From Alistipes onderdonkii (GTDB lineage Bacteria > Bacteroidota > Bacteroidia > Bacteroidales > Rikenellaceae): a stretch of DNA of 64,000 nt. This document shows positions 55,374 through 64,000 of this stretch, one piece after another. Position numbers and translations under genes: made by a program. The stretch is from the NCBI RefSeq assembly GCF_025145285.1, contig NZ_CP102251.1:3534001-3598000 (forward strand), read 5' to 3'. The notes under the pieces were generated by a model. That model had not been told where the DNA came from, did not search any database, and saw only the letters and a list, made by a program, of their open reading frames with translations. Positions within the stretch are counted from its first letter, which is position 1, and the number at the start of each line of letters is the position of its first letter.

Positions 55374-56756
55374 TTAGTATACGAGCTTGATGTCGTCGAT
55401 GTACCAGCGGCCCGCCTTCACCGAGGAGCCCGAGAACCAGCTGTCGGCCGTGGAGATGAAGAATGCCGGATTGGCTTTCGCGCCGGGATTGGGGATGACG
55501 GCCGTGACCTCGACCCACGTGTAGGCGGGGATGTCGAGCGAAACGTAGCTCTTGGTCGAAGCTACGATCTTGTCCAGCGTGCCCTTCGAGATCCAGAACC
55601 CGTCGTTCTTCTCGCAGATGCCCACCATGCCCTGGTCGGGGGCTGCGGCCCAGATGGCGACCTTGCAGGTCAGCAGCAGGTCGTAGCCCGCGGGGATGTT
55701 CAGCACCGGGGAGATGAGGTTGCCCGGCTGCCCGTCGGCATTGTCGCTCGCAGCGCCCAGCTGGATGTAACCCGGGCACATATAGTTCAGGTAGCCTGTC
55801 CATCCCTCCATGCCGATGGCGCGGTAGAACGCCGCGTTGCCATTGCGTACGGTCGAGGTGATGCCGCCGATGCTGGCGTTGGTGCCCGCTGAGACGCTCA
55901 CCGTCTCGTTGTCGAGGCTCAGGTTGGCCACGGTCTTGTCGGCCGTCGTGACACCCGCCTTCTGGCCGATGCAGTCGCCGCCCCAGGGGAATTTGCCGAA
56001 GTTCTGCGTCAGCAGGGGAAGCTCCTCGCCCTGGGCGTCGAACCCGGCGCGGACGATGGTCGAAACGGAGCCGAAATCCTTCTCCGCGCCAGCCTCGTCG
56101 GTAGCCTTCACGCCGAAGGTCACGATGCCCTGCTTGGTGGCGGTGCCCGTCAGGGGCACTTCGATGTAGCCGTTGCCGGCCGTCGAGATCGAATAGCTGC
56201 CGCTGGCGGCCGTGATCCCGTCGCCGCCGGTCTGCGTCACCGTGACGGTGTATTTTTCCGTGCCGAGCGCCTTGATGTAGGGGATGCGGAGCTTGGCCCC
56301 GGCTTCCGCGTTGAGTTTGAGCATACCCGAGACGTCGAACTGCTGTCCGTTGTCGAAGGGTTTCCACTCGAAGATACCGTTGTCCTGCCTGATGGCGATG
56401 GCGACGTTCTCTTCGCCACAGCCGTGCAGGTAGATGGTGGCGCTGCGCTCCTCGGAGGTGTTCTGGTCGCAGGTGACCGTCACCTTCTGGTAGGTGCCGG
56501 GGTCTCCCTTGCCCGAGAGCTGGTCGACATGCACCCAGCCGTAGGCGTTCGTCCACTCGCGGCTGTCGGGGGCGTCGCTGATTTGCCAGTCCCCCGTGGC
56601 GCGGATCGTAAACGTATCGCTCGATTCGACGTACGGGAAACTCATCTCGCGCAGGTTGCGTTTGAGGAACCCCTGGTCGTCGTCGCTGCACGCGGCAAGG
56701 CCACAGATCCCGCCCAACGCGAGAACTATCGTCAGTTTATGAATAAATTTCATCAT
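55374..56756 (-). CDS. Surface lipoprotein with BACON-like domain and beta-sandwich module
   Basis: The 460-residue protein has a lipoprotein signal (GLAAC, Cys 23) followed by SDDD, which fits the surface-export signal. Residues 30-120 look like a BACON domain (TFTIRATGDWQISDAP..., ATIYLHGCGEENVAIAIRQ). The C-terminal part (about 245-460) resembles the beta-sandwich module of the giant lipoprotein next door (TQNFGKFPWGGD, GMEGWTGYLNYMCPGYIQLG). The middle looks like an Ig-type domain. It probably binds a ligand at the cell surface. Start ATG at 56756 or 56753. Its stop lies 15 bases before the giant gene's start, so they form an operon. Confidence 0.8.
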   Translation of the reverse strand: MMKFIHKLTIVLALGGICGLAACSDDDQGFLKRNLREMSFPYVESSDTFTIRATGDWQISDAPDSREWTNAYGWVHVDQLSGKGDPGTYQKVTVTCDQNTSEERSATIYLHGCGEENVAIAIRQDNGIFEWKPFDNGQQFDVSGMLKLNAEAGAKLRIPYIKALGTEKYTVTVTQTGGDGITAASGSYSISTAGNGYIEVPLTGTATKQGIVTFGVKATDEAGAEKDFGSVSTIVRAGFDAQGEELPLLTQNFGKFPWGGDCIGQKAGVTTADKTVANLSLDNETVSVSAGTNASIGGITSTVRNGNAAFYRAIGMEGWTGYLNYMCPGYIQLGAASDNADGQPGNLISPVLNIPAGYDLLLTCKVAIWAAAPDQGMVGICEKNDGFWISKGTLDKIVASTKSYVSLDIPAYTWVEVTAVIPNPGAKANPAFFISTADSWFSGSSVKAGRWYIDDIKLVY

Positions 56757-56835
56757 GATTGGATCGTTAGTTTGTTTGTAAAACCAATAAAAAAAACAGA
56801 AACCGACTCCGGATACACTGCCGGATGTCAATTTC

Positions 56836-56869
56836 CTACACGGTTTCTAACGATATCGAATGACTTGCA
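56836..56869 (+). repeat. Direct repeat copy 1 in the divergent SusC region
   Basis: CTACACGGTTT (56836-56846) and ATGACTTGCA (56860-56869) with a 13-base spacer. The same pair occurs at 57166-57201 in the same orientation. This copy lies in the predicted leader of the BACON lipoprotein mRNA, right beside its -7 element. Confidence 0.7.
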
Positions 56870-56872
56870 CTG

Positions 56873-56902
56873 CAAATATAGCAATTTTCCGGGATTCGCA
56901 AG
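56873..56902 (-). promoter_or_regulatory. Promoter for the lipoprotein operon (-7 TATATTTG)
   Basis: Minus-strand TATATTTG (56873-56880) fits TAnnTTTG and CTTG (56899-56902) stands 18 bases upstream. The leader to the ATG at 56756 would be about 110 bases. Confidence 0.55.
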
Positions 56903-57165
56903 AAAAATGTTTAAAATTTTACGAACCTTGCGACGAAAAACCGAAAAATAAAATATCTGTAATATATAGGTATAAAAATTTGCATTGCAATCTTGTGAAA
57001 AAAGCTTCCGGCATTGGGTAGTTTGCCCCGGTCGCTTGTATCTAATGCAGACCGGGCGGAAAACGCCGGCCGCAACCGACCCAATGTAAACTTAAAAAAG
57101 CGATTATTAACCGGAAACTTTAAAACAGCTTCGAAAAATGCCTGACTAATCCCCCTACACCAGCA
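56903..57165. other. AT-rich divergent intergenic region of the SusC locus
   Basis: An AT-rich stretch in an otherwise GC-rich window, which suggests promoters and protein-binding sites. I see no gene. No exact TAnnTTTG element faces SusC, so the susC promoter may be of another type, perhaps read by the ECF sigma factor. Confidence 0.5.
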
Positions 57166-57201
57166 CTACACGGTTTTTTATCGGACGACGGATGACTTGC
57201 A
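57166..57201 (+). repeat. Direct repeat copy 2 upstream of susC
   Basis: CTACACGGTTT (57166-57176) and ATGACTTGCA (57192-57201) with a 15-base spacer, matching copy 1 at 56836-56869. It lies 113 bases before the susC ATG. Confidence 0.7.
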
Positions 57202-57314
57202 AGGTTCTGTCTGCCGTATCGGAACGAATTTCCCCGGAGCCCGCCTGCACGGCGCGGCTGCGGACGTGCTTTGCACGCGGCAGCGGGAAATAACCAATTA
57301 ACCGAATTGAAACT

Positions 57315-60300
57315 ATGAAGAAATTATTCCATAAAGGACTATGTCTGGTCATGGTGCTCTGCGCGGGGGCTTTCGGCGGATATGCCGCCCAAGGATCGCT
57401 CCCCGGTGCGCAAGGGCAGGGGTATGACCTGAATTTATCCTACTCGCGGACGACGCTCAAGGCCGTTGCCGATGCTATTACGCAGCAGGCGGGCATCGCC
57501 TTCTCCTACGAAACGGCACTGGCCGGCTATCCGATGGAGAACCTGGAGGTCTCGGAGAAGGGTGCCACCATCGAGGCCATCCTTGCGACCGTATTCACGC
57601 CCCGCGGCATCGACTACCGGGTGGTTGACAAAGTGGTCGTGCTGACGCGCAGCACGCGCCCCGTCCCGGCAGCCAGGGCCGCCGCCAAATCGGAGGTGAA
57701 AGGGGTCGTCCGCGACGCTGCGGGCAACCCGATGATCGGCGTGACGGTCACTATCAAGGGGACGCTGGTCGGCGTCTCGACGGGTGTCGACGGCGGCTAT
57801 GCGATCCCGGCCGACGGGAACGCCACGCTGCTCTTCTCGTATATCGGCTACCGCCCCCATGAGGAGGTGGTAGGGCGCCGCACGCAGATCGACGTCACGA
57901 TGCAGGAGGACGAGCTGGTGATGGACGAAGTAGTCGTCGTAGGCTACGGCACGCTCAAGAAACGCAATATCGTGGGCGCGGTCGAGAACCTTTCGGGCGA
58001 CGCGGTCGAAAACCGGCCCAATGCCAACATCACCCGTTCGTTGCAGGGCCAGATTCCCGGCCTGAACATCGTGCAGGTCGACGGTAAGGCCGATCATGCC
58101 GGCGAAGTCACCATCCGCGGCGTGAACAACACGTTCAAGGCCCGTGTGAGCGGCGGTGAAAAGACCAACAAACTCGGACAGGGCGGCGGTGCGCTGGTGC
58201 TCATCGACGGAGCCGAAGGCGACATGGGTTCGGTGAACCCCGACGACATCGCCTCGATTTCGGTGCTCAAGGACGCTTCGTCGGCCGCAGTATACGGCGC
58301 CCGCGGCGCATTCGGCGTGATCCTCATCACAACCAAGAACCCCGAGAAGGGCAAGGTGCGCGTGAGTTACAACGGCTCCGTATCGCTGCACCGCCGCACG
58401 GTGATCTGGGAGGACAACGTGGTCACCGACCCCGTGCAGTGGGTCGATGCCTTCCGCGAGTCGTATCTCAACTCCTCGCCGACGGCGACCGTACCGTCGC
58501 TCTTCAACAACTACATGCCCTATTCGAACGCCTGGTTCGAGGAGCTCAAGCGCCGCCGTGCCGATCCGACGATGGACAACTACGACATCGACGCCAACGG
58601 CAACTACAACTACTACGGCGAGACCAACTGGCTCAAGGAGATCTACAAGTCGGTGAACTATTCGACCACCCACGCCGTCAGCATCCAGGGCGGCCGCGAA
58701 GGGGTCAGTTACTACATTTCGGGCCGTTACTACAACCAGGACGGCATCTACAAGGTGGGCGAGGAGACCTACAAGAAGTATAACCTCCGCGCCAAGGGTT
58801 CGATCCGCATCCGCCCGTGGCTGACGCTGGACAACAACACCAGCCTGATGAGCAGCAAGTACCACCAGCCCATGGTGCACTACGGCCAGCAGGTGATCTC
58901 GCGCCAGATCGACATGTTCGCCTTCCCGTTCGCCCTGCTGAAGAACCCCGACGGCACCTGGACGCAGACCGCGGCCAAGACCGGTTATGCGGCCTTCGCC
59001 GAGGGCACCTCGTGGCAGGAGAACAACAAGCTCGAAGTGGCCAACACCACGACGTTCAACTTCGAATTTGTCCCCGACGTCTTCAAGGTCTCGGCCGACG
59101 TGACCTACAAGGGCTCCCGCTGGTCGCGCGACCGCATGGAGAACCTCTACACCTACTACACCGGCGTGAACGTTTCGGGGCAGGACAACAGTTTCTCGTC
59201 GCTCGAAAACTGGACGTACCGCTCGGACTACATCTCGACGAACATCGTCGGTACGGTCACGCCCAAGCTGGGTGCCGACCACGACCTGAACGTGGTCGCC
59301 GGATGGAACCTCGAGGACTACGACTACCGCACGCAGAAGACCTACCGCCAGGGCAACCTCTATCCCTCGAAGCCGAGCTTCACGCTCATGGACGGCGAGT
59401 ATTACTCGACCACCTCGGGCGGCTACACGTGGGGGCTGGTCGGATTCTTCGGCCGCGTCAACTACGCCTATGCAGGCCGCTACCTGGCCGAAGTGAGCGC
59501 CCGTTACGACGGGTCGTCGAAATTCCCGTCCAGTTCGCAGTGGGGCTTCTTCCCCTCGGCATCGGTCGGATGGCGCCTCTCCGAAGAGCCGTGGCTCAAA
59601 CCGCACGTCGAAGGGTGGCTGGACAACTTCAAGGTTCGCGCCAGCATCGGTTCGCTCGGCAATGCCAACATCGACCCCTACCAGTACCTCGAGACCATGA
59701 CCGCTTCGGGCAGCGCCTCGATCGCCAAGTCGTCGGTCATCATCAACGGCCAGAACGTACCTTACACGTCGGTGCCCAGCCTGATCCCCGACGACATCAC
59801 CTGGGAAAAGGTCACCACCTACAACATCGGCCTCGACCTCGACCTGTTCCACAACCGGCTTTCGTTCACCGGCGACTACTACCGCCGCAATACGACCGAC
59901 CTCTACACCGTCGGCCCGAACCTCCCGCAGGTACTCGGAAGCGCCGCGCCCTACGGCAACTACGCCAGCCTCAAGACCAAGGGATGGGAGCTGAGCCTTT
60001 CGTGGCGCGACTCGTTCAACCTGGGCGGCAAGCCGTTCAGTTACAGCATCAAGGGTATGCTGTGGGACAGCCGCAGCTGGATCACCGACTACTATAACGA
60101 AACGGGCGACCTGACGACCTACTACAAGGGCATGGAGATCGGCGAGATATGGGGTTTCCGCACGGCGGGCATCTACGCCAGCAACGCCGACGCCCTGAAC
60201 GGCCCGGCCTACAACTTCTTCAAGAACGGCGAGATGTTCCGCGCCTATGCCGGCGACCTGCGCTTCGTCGACGTGGACGGCGACGGCATCATGACCAAGG

Positions 60301-60950
60301 GCAACCGCACGCTGTCCAACCACGGCGACCTGGAGATCATCGGCAACCAGTCGCCGCGCTACCAGTACAGCATCAACATGTCGCTGAACTGGAACGGCAT
60401 CGGGCTTTCGATGCTGTGGCAGGGCGTGGGCAAGCGCGACTGGTACCCGTGGACGGAGTCCGGATTCTTCTGGGGCAAATGGAACCGCGCCTACAACTCG
60501 CTGATGAAGACGCAGACGGGCGACAACGTGGTCCGGATCGACAAGAGCACCGACAACTGGCGCGTCACGAACATGGACAAGAACCCCTACTGGACACGCA
60601 TGGTATCGCTCGCCGCCAACCGCAACGACGGCCCGCTGACGTGGGAGAACGACCACTACCTGCAGGACGCTTCGTACATCCGACTGAAGAACATCACCAT
60701 CGACTACACCTTCCCCAAGCACATCTGCAAGAAGCTGCGCCTCGAGGGGCTGAAGGTCTACCTGTCGGGCGAGAACCTCTTCACCCACTCGCCGATGTTC
60801 AAGCACACGGACATGTTCGACCCCGAAGTCATCACCAGCGGCGACTCCGATTTCGCAGCCTCGACCACTTCGGGCCTGAACGGTACGGGTAACGGCTATT
60901 CCTACCCGATGCTCAAAACCGTGACCCTGGGTATAAACGTAACATTTTAA
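57315..60950 (+). CDS. SusC/RagA-type TonB-dependent outer-membrane transporter with STN domain
   Basis: The 1211-residue protein imports a large nutrient using the TonB-ExbBD energy system. It has a signal peptide (about 1-25), an STN/secretin-like domain (about 38-112: LNLSYSRTTLKAVADAITQQAG, YRVVDKVVVLT), a CarboxypepD_reg domain (EVKGVVRDAAGNPMIGVTVTIKG, about 125-210), the TonB plug with DEVVVVGYGTLKKRNIVGAV and LQGQIPGLNI, and a C-terminal barrel ending TLGINVTF. The STN domain marks receptors that also signal through FecR. SusD follows 12 bases later. The ligand is unknown. Confidence 0.96.
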   Translation: MKKLFHKGLCLVMVLCAGAFGGYAAQGSLPGAQGQGYDLNLSYSRTTLKAVADAITQQAGIAFSYETALAGYPMENLEVSEKGATIEAILATVFTPRGIDYRVVDKVVVLTRSTRPVPAARAAAKSEVKGVVRDAAGNPMIGVTVTIKGTLVGVSTGVDGGYAIPADGNATLLFSYIGYRPHEEVVGRRTQIDVTMQEDELVMDEVVVVGYGTLKKRNIVGAVENLSGDAVENRPNANITRSLQGQIPGLNIVQVDGKADHAGEVTIRGVNNTFKARVSGGEKTNKLGQGGGALVLIDGAEGDMGSVNPDDIASISVLKDASSAAVYGARGAFGVILITTKNPEKGKVRVSYNGSVSLHRRTVIWEDNVVTDPVQWVDAFRESYLNSSPTATVPSLFNNYMPYSNAWFEELKRRRADPTMDNYDIDANGNYNYYGETNWLKEIYKSVNYSTTHAVSIQGGREGVSYYISGRYYNQDGIYKVGEETYKKYNLRAKGSIRIRPWLTLDNNTSLMSSKYHQPMVHYGQQVISRQIDMFAFPFALLKNPDGTWTQTAAKTGYAAFAEGTSWQENNKLEVANTTTFNFEFVPDVFKVSADVTYKGSRWSRDRMENLYTYYTGVNVSGQDNSFSSLENWTYRSDYISTNIVGTVTPKLGADHDLNVVAGWNLEDYDYRTQKTYRQGNLYPSKPSFTLMDGEYYSTTSGGYTWGLVGFFGRVNYAYAGRYLAEVSARYDGSSKFPSSSQWGFFPSASVGWRLSEEPWLKPHVEGWLDNFKVRASIGSLGNANIDPYQYLETMTASGSASIAKSSVIINGQNVPYTSVPSLIPDDITWEKVTTYNIGLDLDLFHNRLSFTGDYYRRNTTDLYTVGPNLPQVLGSAAPYGNYASLKTKGWELSLSWRDSFNLGGKPFSYSIKGMLWDSRSWITDYYNETGDLTTYYKGMEIGEIWGFRTAGIYASNADALNGPAYNFFKNGEMFRAYAGDLRFVDVDGDGIMTKGNRTLSNHGDLEIIGNQSPRYQYSINMSLNWNGIGLSMLWQGVGKRDWYPWTESGFFWGKWNRAYNSLMKTQTGDNVVRIDKSTDNWRVTNMDKNPYWTRMVSLAANRNDGPLTWENDHYLQDASYIRLKNITIDYTFPKHICKKLRLEGLKVYLSGENLFTHSPMFKHTDMFDPEVITSGDSDFAASTTSGLNGTGNGYSYPMLKTVTLGINVTF

Positions 60951-60962
60951 CCGACAGCAACC

Positions 60963-62795
60963 ATGAGAAAGATACTGCTATATACGCTGACGACCCTCGC
61001 TGCTGCGGGAATGGCCTCCTGCGAGGATTTCCTGACGCGCGACACCTACGACCAGATCGGCAGCGACGAGTTCTGGAAATCGGAAACCGACCTGGAACTC
61101 TATGCCAACGGTTTCATCCAGAAGATGATCCCCGGCGACGGAACCATCACGCGCGGCGACATCTATGCCGACTACTGCGCCGTGGACATCCCGACCGACC
61201 TGCTGCGCCCCGACGGCAACGTCTCGCCCGACAACCAGACCGGATGGGCTGAGAGCAACTGGACGAACCTTCGCCGCGTGAACTACATGCTCGACAACAT
61301 GCACAAGTGCAGGGGGCGTGTGAGCGACGAGATCTACAACCACTACGAGGGCGTCGCCCGTTTCTGGCGCGCCTGGTTCTACTACGACAAGGTGCAGACC
61401 TTCGGCGCCGTGCCCTGGTACGACTTCACGATCGCGGCCAGCGACAAGGAGGCGATGATGAAACCCCGCGACAGCCGCGAGTACGTCATGGACAAAGTGC
61501 TGGAAGACCTCACCTTCGCAAGCACCTACTGCCTCTCCGACGCCAAGTTCACCAAAGGCTCGGCGCTCATCAACAAGTGGGTGGCGCTGGCCTTCAAGTC
61601 GCGCGTCTGCCTCTATGAAGGCACCTTCCGCAAGTACCACTCGCGCGAGCCGTCGTCCGACAAACCGTGGCAGGCCGAGTATAACGCCGACAACAAATTC
61701 CTGCGCGAGGCCGCTGCCGCCGCCAAGGAGATCATGGACAAGGGGCCCTATTCGCTCGTCACGGGCGATGTGAAGACCGCCTACCGCTCGCTCTTCACCA
61801 GCGCCGGGCTGCTCACGCAGGAGGTGATCTTCGGCCGCGAGTACAGCAAGGAGCTCTCGGCGTTCCACGAGACCAGCTGGTACTACTATTCGCCGACCTA
61901 CGGTGCCAAGATCGCCATGACCAAGAAGTTCATGAACACCTACCTCACGACCCGGGGCACGCCGTTCACCGACATCGACGGTTACCAGACCATCGACTTC
62001 ATCCGCGAGTTCGACGGCCGTGACGCCCGCATGGCGCAGACGGTCATCAGCCCGACCTACAAGATGAAGATCAGCGGCCGCGAACGGCTCTATTCGCCCA
62101 ACTGGAAAGTGACCCGTACGGGCTACCATCCGATCAAGTGGTCGATCGACGACGATGCCGACAACGTGCTGTCGAAGGCCGCGAGCTGGAATTCGCTGCC
62201 GATCCTCCGCTATGCCGAGGTGCTGCTGAACTACGCCGAGGCGAAGGCCGAGCTGGGCGAAATGGACGCCGCGGTATGGGATCAGACCATCGCGCAGCTG
62301 CGCAGCCGTGCCGGCGTGACCCCGGTCGTCCCGGACAAGGCCGACCCCTACATGGAGGCCTATTTCCTCAATACCGTGACCGACAAGTGGATACTCGAAG
62401 TGCGCCGTGAGCGCGGCATCGAGCTCTGCCTCGAAATGGGGCTGCGCTGGGACGACGACATGCGCTGGCACATGGGCGACCTGCTCACGAGCGACAACAA
62501 CCCCTGGACGGGCATCTGGATCGGCAACACGGGCTACACCTACGATTTCACGGGGCAGAGCACCGACGACAACGGCGATCCCGTACCCGACTTCTACATC
62601 CGCCCGGGCGAGGATACCGAACATTCGATCGCCATTTCCAATACGGGGGCCAACCAGACCTTCTCGCTCAACGCCGCGGGGAATATCGTCTGGGAGTACA
62701 AGCGCACGTGGGGCGAAAAGAAATACCTGCGTCCGATCCCCCAGACGGCGATCACCCGCAACCCGAACCTCGAACAGAACGCGCTCTGGAAATAA
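60963..62795 (+). CDS. SusD/RagB-type nutrient-binding lipoprotein
   Basis: The 610-residue lipoprotein (Cys 20 in GMASCEDFLT) lies on the surface and binds the ligand for the SusC partner. Typical SusD parts are visible: EDFLTRDTYDQIGSDEFWKSETDLELYANGF, ARFWRAWFYYDKVQTFGAVPWYD, the helical TPR-like core, the RYAEVLLNYAEAKAEL motif and EVRRERGIELCLE. Length is at the upper end for SusD. The next gene starts 19 bases later and is a phosphoesterase, which hints that the ligand contains phosphate. Confidence 0.96.
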   Translation: MRKILLYTLTTLAAAGMASCEDFLTRDTYDQIGSDEFWKSETDLELYANGFIQKMIPGDGTITRGDIYADYCAVDIPTDLLRPDGNVSPDNQTGWAESNWTNLRRVNYMLDNMHKCRGRVSDEIYNHYEGVARFWRAWFYYDKVQTFGAVPWYDFTIAASDKEAMMKPRDSREYVMDKVLEDLTFASTYCLSDAKFTKGSALINKWVALAFKSRVCLYEGTFRKYHSREPSSDKPWQAEYNADNKFLREAAAAAKEIMDKGPYSLVTGDVKTAYRSLFTSAGLLTQEVIFGREYSKELSAFHETSWYYYSPTYGAKIAMTKKFMNTYLTTRGTPFTDIDGYQTIDFIREFDGRDARMAQTVISPTYKMKISGRERLYSPNWKVTRTGYHPIKWSIDDDADNVLSKAASWNSLPILRYAEVLLNYAEAKAELGEMDAAVWDQTIAQLRSRAGVTPVVPDKADPYMEAYFLNTVTDKWILEVRRERGIELCLEMGLRWDDDMRWHMGDLLTSDNNPWTGIWIGNTGYTYDFTGQSTDDNGDPVPDFYIRPGEDTEHSIAISNTGANQTFSLNAAGNIVWEYKRTWGEKKYLRPIPQTAITRNPNLEQNALWK

Positions 62796-62814
62796 GCAAT
62801 AAAAAACTCAGGAT

Positions 62815-64000
62815 ATGAAAACGAAAATCATGTTATTATGCTGTATGGCGGCGACGTTGATGCTGGCATGCAGCAACGACAAGTCCGGCGGGCATGACGG
62901 CGACGAGGGAGTCGAAACCGAAGTCAACGGCACGCAGCTCGACGGCAATACGACCCTCTACGGACTGGTGACCGACACGTCGGGGAACCCCGTCCCGGGC
63001 GTGGTCGTGTCGGACGGCTACGGCTGCGTCACGACCGATGCCAACGGCGTCTACCAGATGGAGCGCTACAAGAAGGCGCGCTTCGTACATTACAGCACGC
63101 CGGCAGGGTATGCCGTCAACACGTCGGCCGACAACTACCCGCTCTTCTACTCGGAGATCGTCCATAAGAACATCGCCGACCGCCACGACTTCGTGCTGAC
63201 GCCGCTGCCGGCCCCGGAAAGCGATTTCACGCTGGTCTGCATCGCCGACCCGCAGTGTGCGACCACGGCCGAGATCAGCCGCTACGTCAACGAGACGATC
63301 CCCGACGTCGAGGCTACGGTCGACGGTTACAAGGCCAAGGGCACGCCGGTCTACGGCATCACGCTCGGCGACATCGTCTTCGATACGCCCGACCTGTGGA
63401 GCAACATGAAGGAGTCGATGGCCAATCGCAACCTGCCCATCTTCCAGACCATCGGCAACCACGACCATTTGCAGACCGAGACCTCCGACGACAATGCTGC
63501 GGCCAATTTCGAAACGCAGTTCGGCCCGCGCAACTATTCGTTCAACCGCGGCGACGTGCACATCGTGTCGATGGACAACGTCCTCTACGAAGGCAAGAAA
63601 AAGTACAAGGGCGGCATCACCGACAAGCAGCTCGAGTGGCTGCGCCAGGACTTGTCGCACGTCGACAAGGACAAGCTCGTGATCTTCTGCGCGCACATCC
63701 CGTTCCGCGGGGGTACGAGCGTGACGGACGAGAGCCACGAGAACTACGACGGCGTGCTCGACCTGCTGTCCGGGTTCTCCGAGGCGCACATCATGATCGG
63801 CCATACGCATTACCACCAGAAATACATCCACAAGCGTAACGGAAAGACGATCCTCGAACATGTCCACGGCGCCGCCTGCGGTGCGTGGTGGACGGCGAAC
63901 ATCTGCGCCGACGGCACGCCGAACGGGTACAGCGTCTACGAGATCTCGGGCAACACCGTTGCCAACCAGTACTACAAGTCGACCAACAAGGAAGCCGGCT
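62815..64000 (+). CDS. Calcineurin-like phosphoesterase lipoprotein (partial, C-terminus off window)
   Basis: 395 residues are visible; the frame runs off the window. The protein has a lipoprotein signal (MLAC, Cys 19), an N-terminal beta domain of the Metallophos_N type (TLYGLVTDTSGNPVPGVVVSDGYG..., about 45-95), then the calcineurin-type catalytic domain with IADPQ, GDIVFD, GNHDH, AHIPFRGG and GHTHYHQ. The first metal motif has Gln where many members have His, as usual in this subfamily. It hydrolyses phosphate mono- or diesters at the cell surface; substrate unknown. Third gene of the SusC-SusD operon. Confidence 0.92.
   Translation, partial: MKTKIMLLCCMAATLMLACSNDKSGGHDGDEGVETEVNGTQLDGNTTLYGLVTDTSGNPVPGVVVSDGYGCVTTDANGVYQMERYKKARFVHYSTPAGYAVNTSADNYPLFYSEIVHKNIADRHDFVLTPLPAPESDFTLVCIADPQCATTAEISRYVNETIPDVEATVDGYKAKGTPVYGITLGDIVFDTPDLWSNMKESMANRNLPIFQTIGNHDHLQTETSDDNAAANFETQFGPRNYSFNRGDVHIVSMDNVLYEGKKKYKGGITDKQLEWLRQDLSHVDKDKLVIFCAHIPFRGGTSVTDESHENYDGVLDLLSGFSEAHIMIGHTHYHQKYIHKRNGKTILEHVHGAACGAWWTANICADGTPNGYSVYEISGNTVANQYYKSTNKEAG

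Noticed and set aside
57435..60806. 1123-residue open frame antisense to susC
   Set aside because: The plus strand encodes a plain SusC with every expected domain; the antisense translation is low-complexity Val/Arg/Asp-rich and unrecognisable.
48740..64000. Last 15 kb as a classical polysaccharide utilization locus
   Set aside because: No glycoside hydrolase, lyase or carbohydrate sulfatase is visible; the enzymes seen are phosphoesterases. The operon continues past the window, so this is provisional.

Overview
The window looks like chromosomal DNA of a high-GC member of the Bacteroidota, most likely Alistipes or a close Rikenellaceae relative. Support: SusC/SusD pair, PorV/PorQ-type barrel, FecR/ECF sigma pair, fused FeoA-FeoB, small Hc1-like histone, DUF2461 protein, and many copies of the Bacteroidota -7 promoter element (TAnnTTTG, usually TATCTTTG) in front of genes instead of E. 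coli-type boxes. The genus is inferred from GC content and gene style only.

Layout. 1-13.8 kb: partial pilin-like protein, RecD-like helicase with an overlapping uracil-DNA glycosylase-family gene, mutS, a C13 (legumain-fold) lipoprotein without its catalytic residues, udk, gyrB, ftsE and a large hybrid histidine kinase. 14.2-14.6 kb: tmRNA (ssrA). 14.8-27 kb: phosphoesterase/PQQ-propeller fusion, purT, cyclophilin, tandem GNAT protein, aminotransferase, AspT/YidE-type transporter, lrgAB, feoAB with a 59-residue Cys-rich partner. 27-33 kb: RND efflux operon and a histone-like gene. 33-41.4 kb: envelope genes (YtfJ-like, OMP85-type barrel and EptA-like transferase in one operon), DoxX, NTF2-like, LMW phosphatase, PorV/PorQ, CAT-like protein, fabG. 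41.5-48.6 kb: glyA, DUF2461, then a complete mannitol-type PTS operon (EIICBA, HPr, EI) behind a palindrome, and an esterase. 48.7-64 kb: an envelope nutrient-uptake locus with FecR and ECF sigma, two divergent lipoproteins (a 1599-residue FN3/LamG/glycerophosphodiesterase protein and a BACON protein), and SusC, SusD and a calcineurin-type phosphoesterase lipoprotein running off the end.

How parts work together. The last 15 kb resembles a polysaccharide utilization locus, but its visible enzymes are phosphoesterases, not glycosidases; SusC carries an N-terminal STN domain suited to signalling through FecR to the sigma factor. The PTS operon has every phosphotransfer step from PEP to a hexitol-type substrate, unusual in this phylum, but no mannitol-1-phosphate dehydrogenase is next to it. 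Several genes have a -7 element only 4-5 bases before the start codon, suggesting leaderless mRNAs.

Limits: all names come from motif recognition by eye; no search or alignment was run. No CRISPR array, insertion sequence, integrase, rRNA or tRNA was seen.
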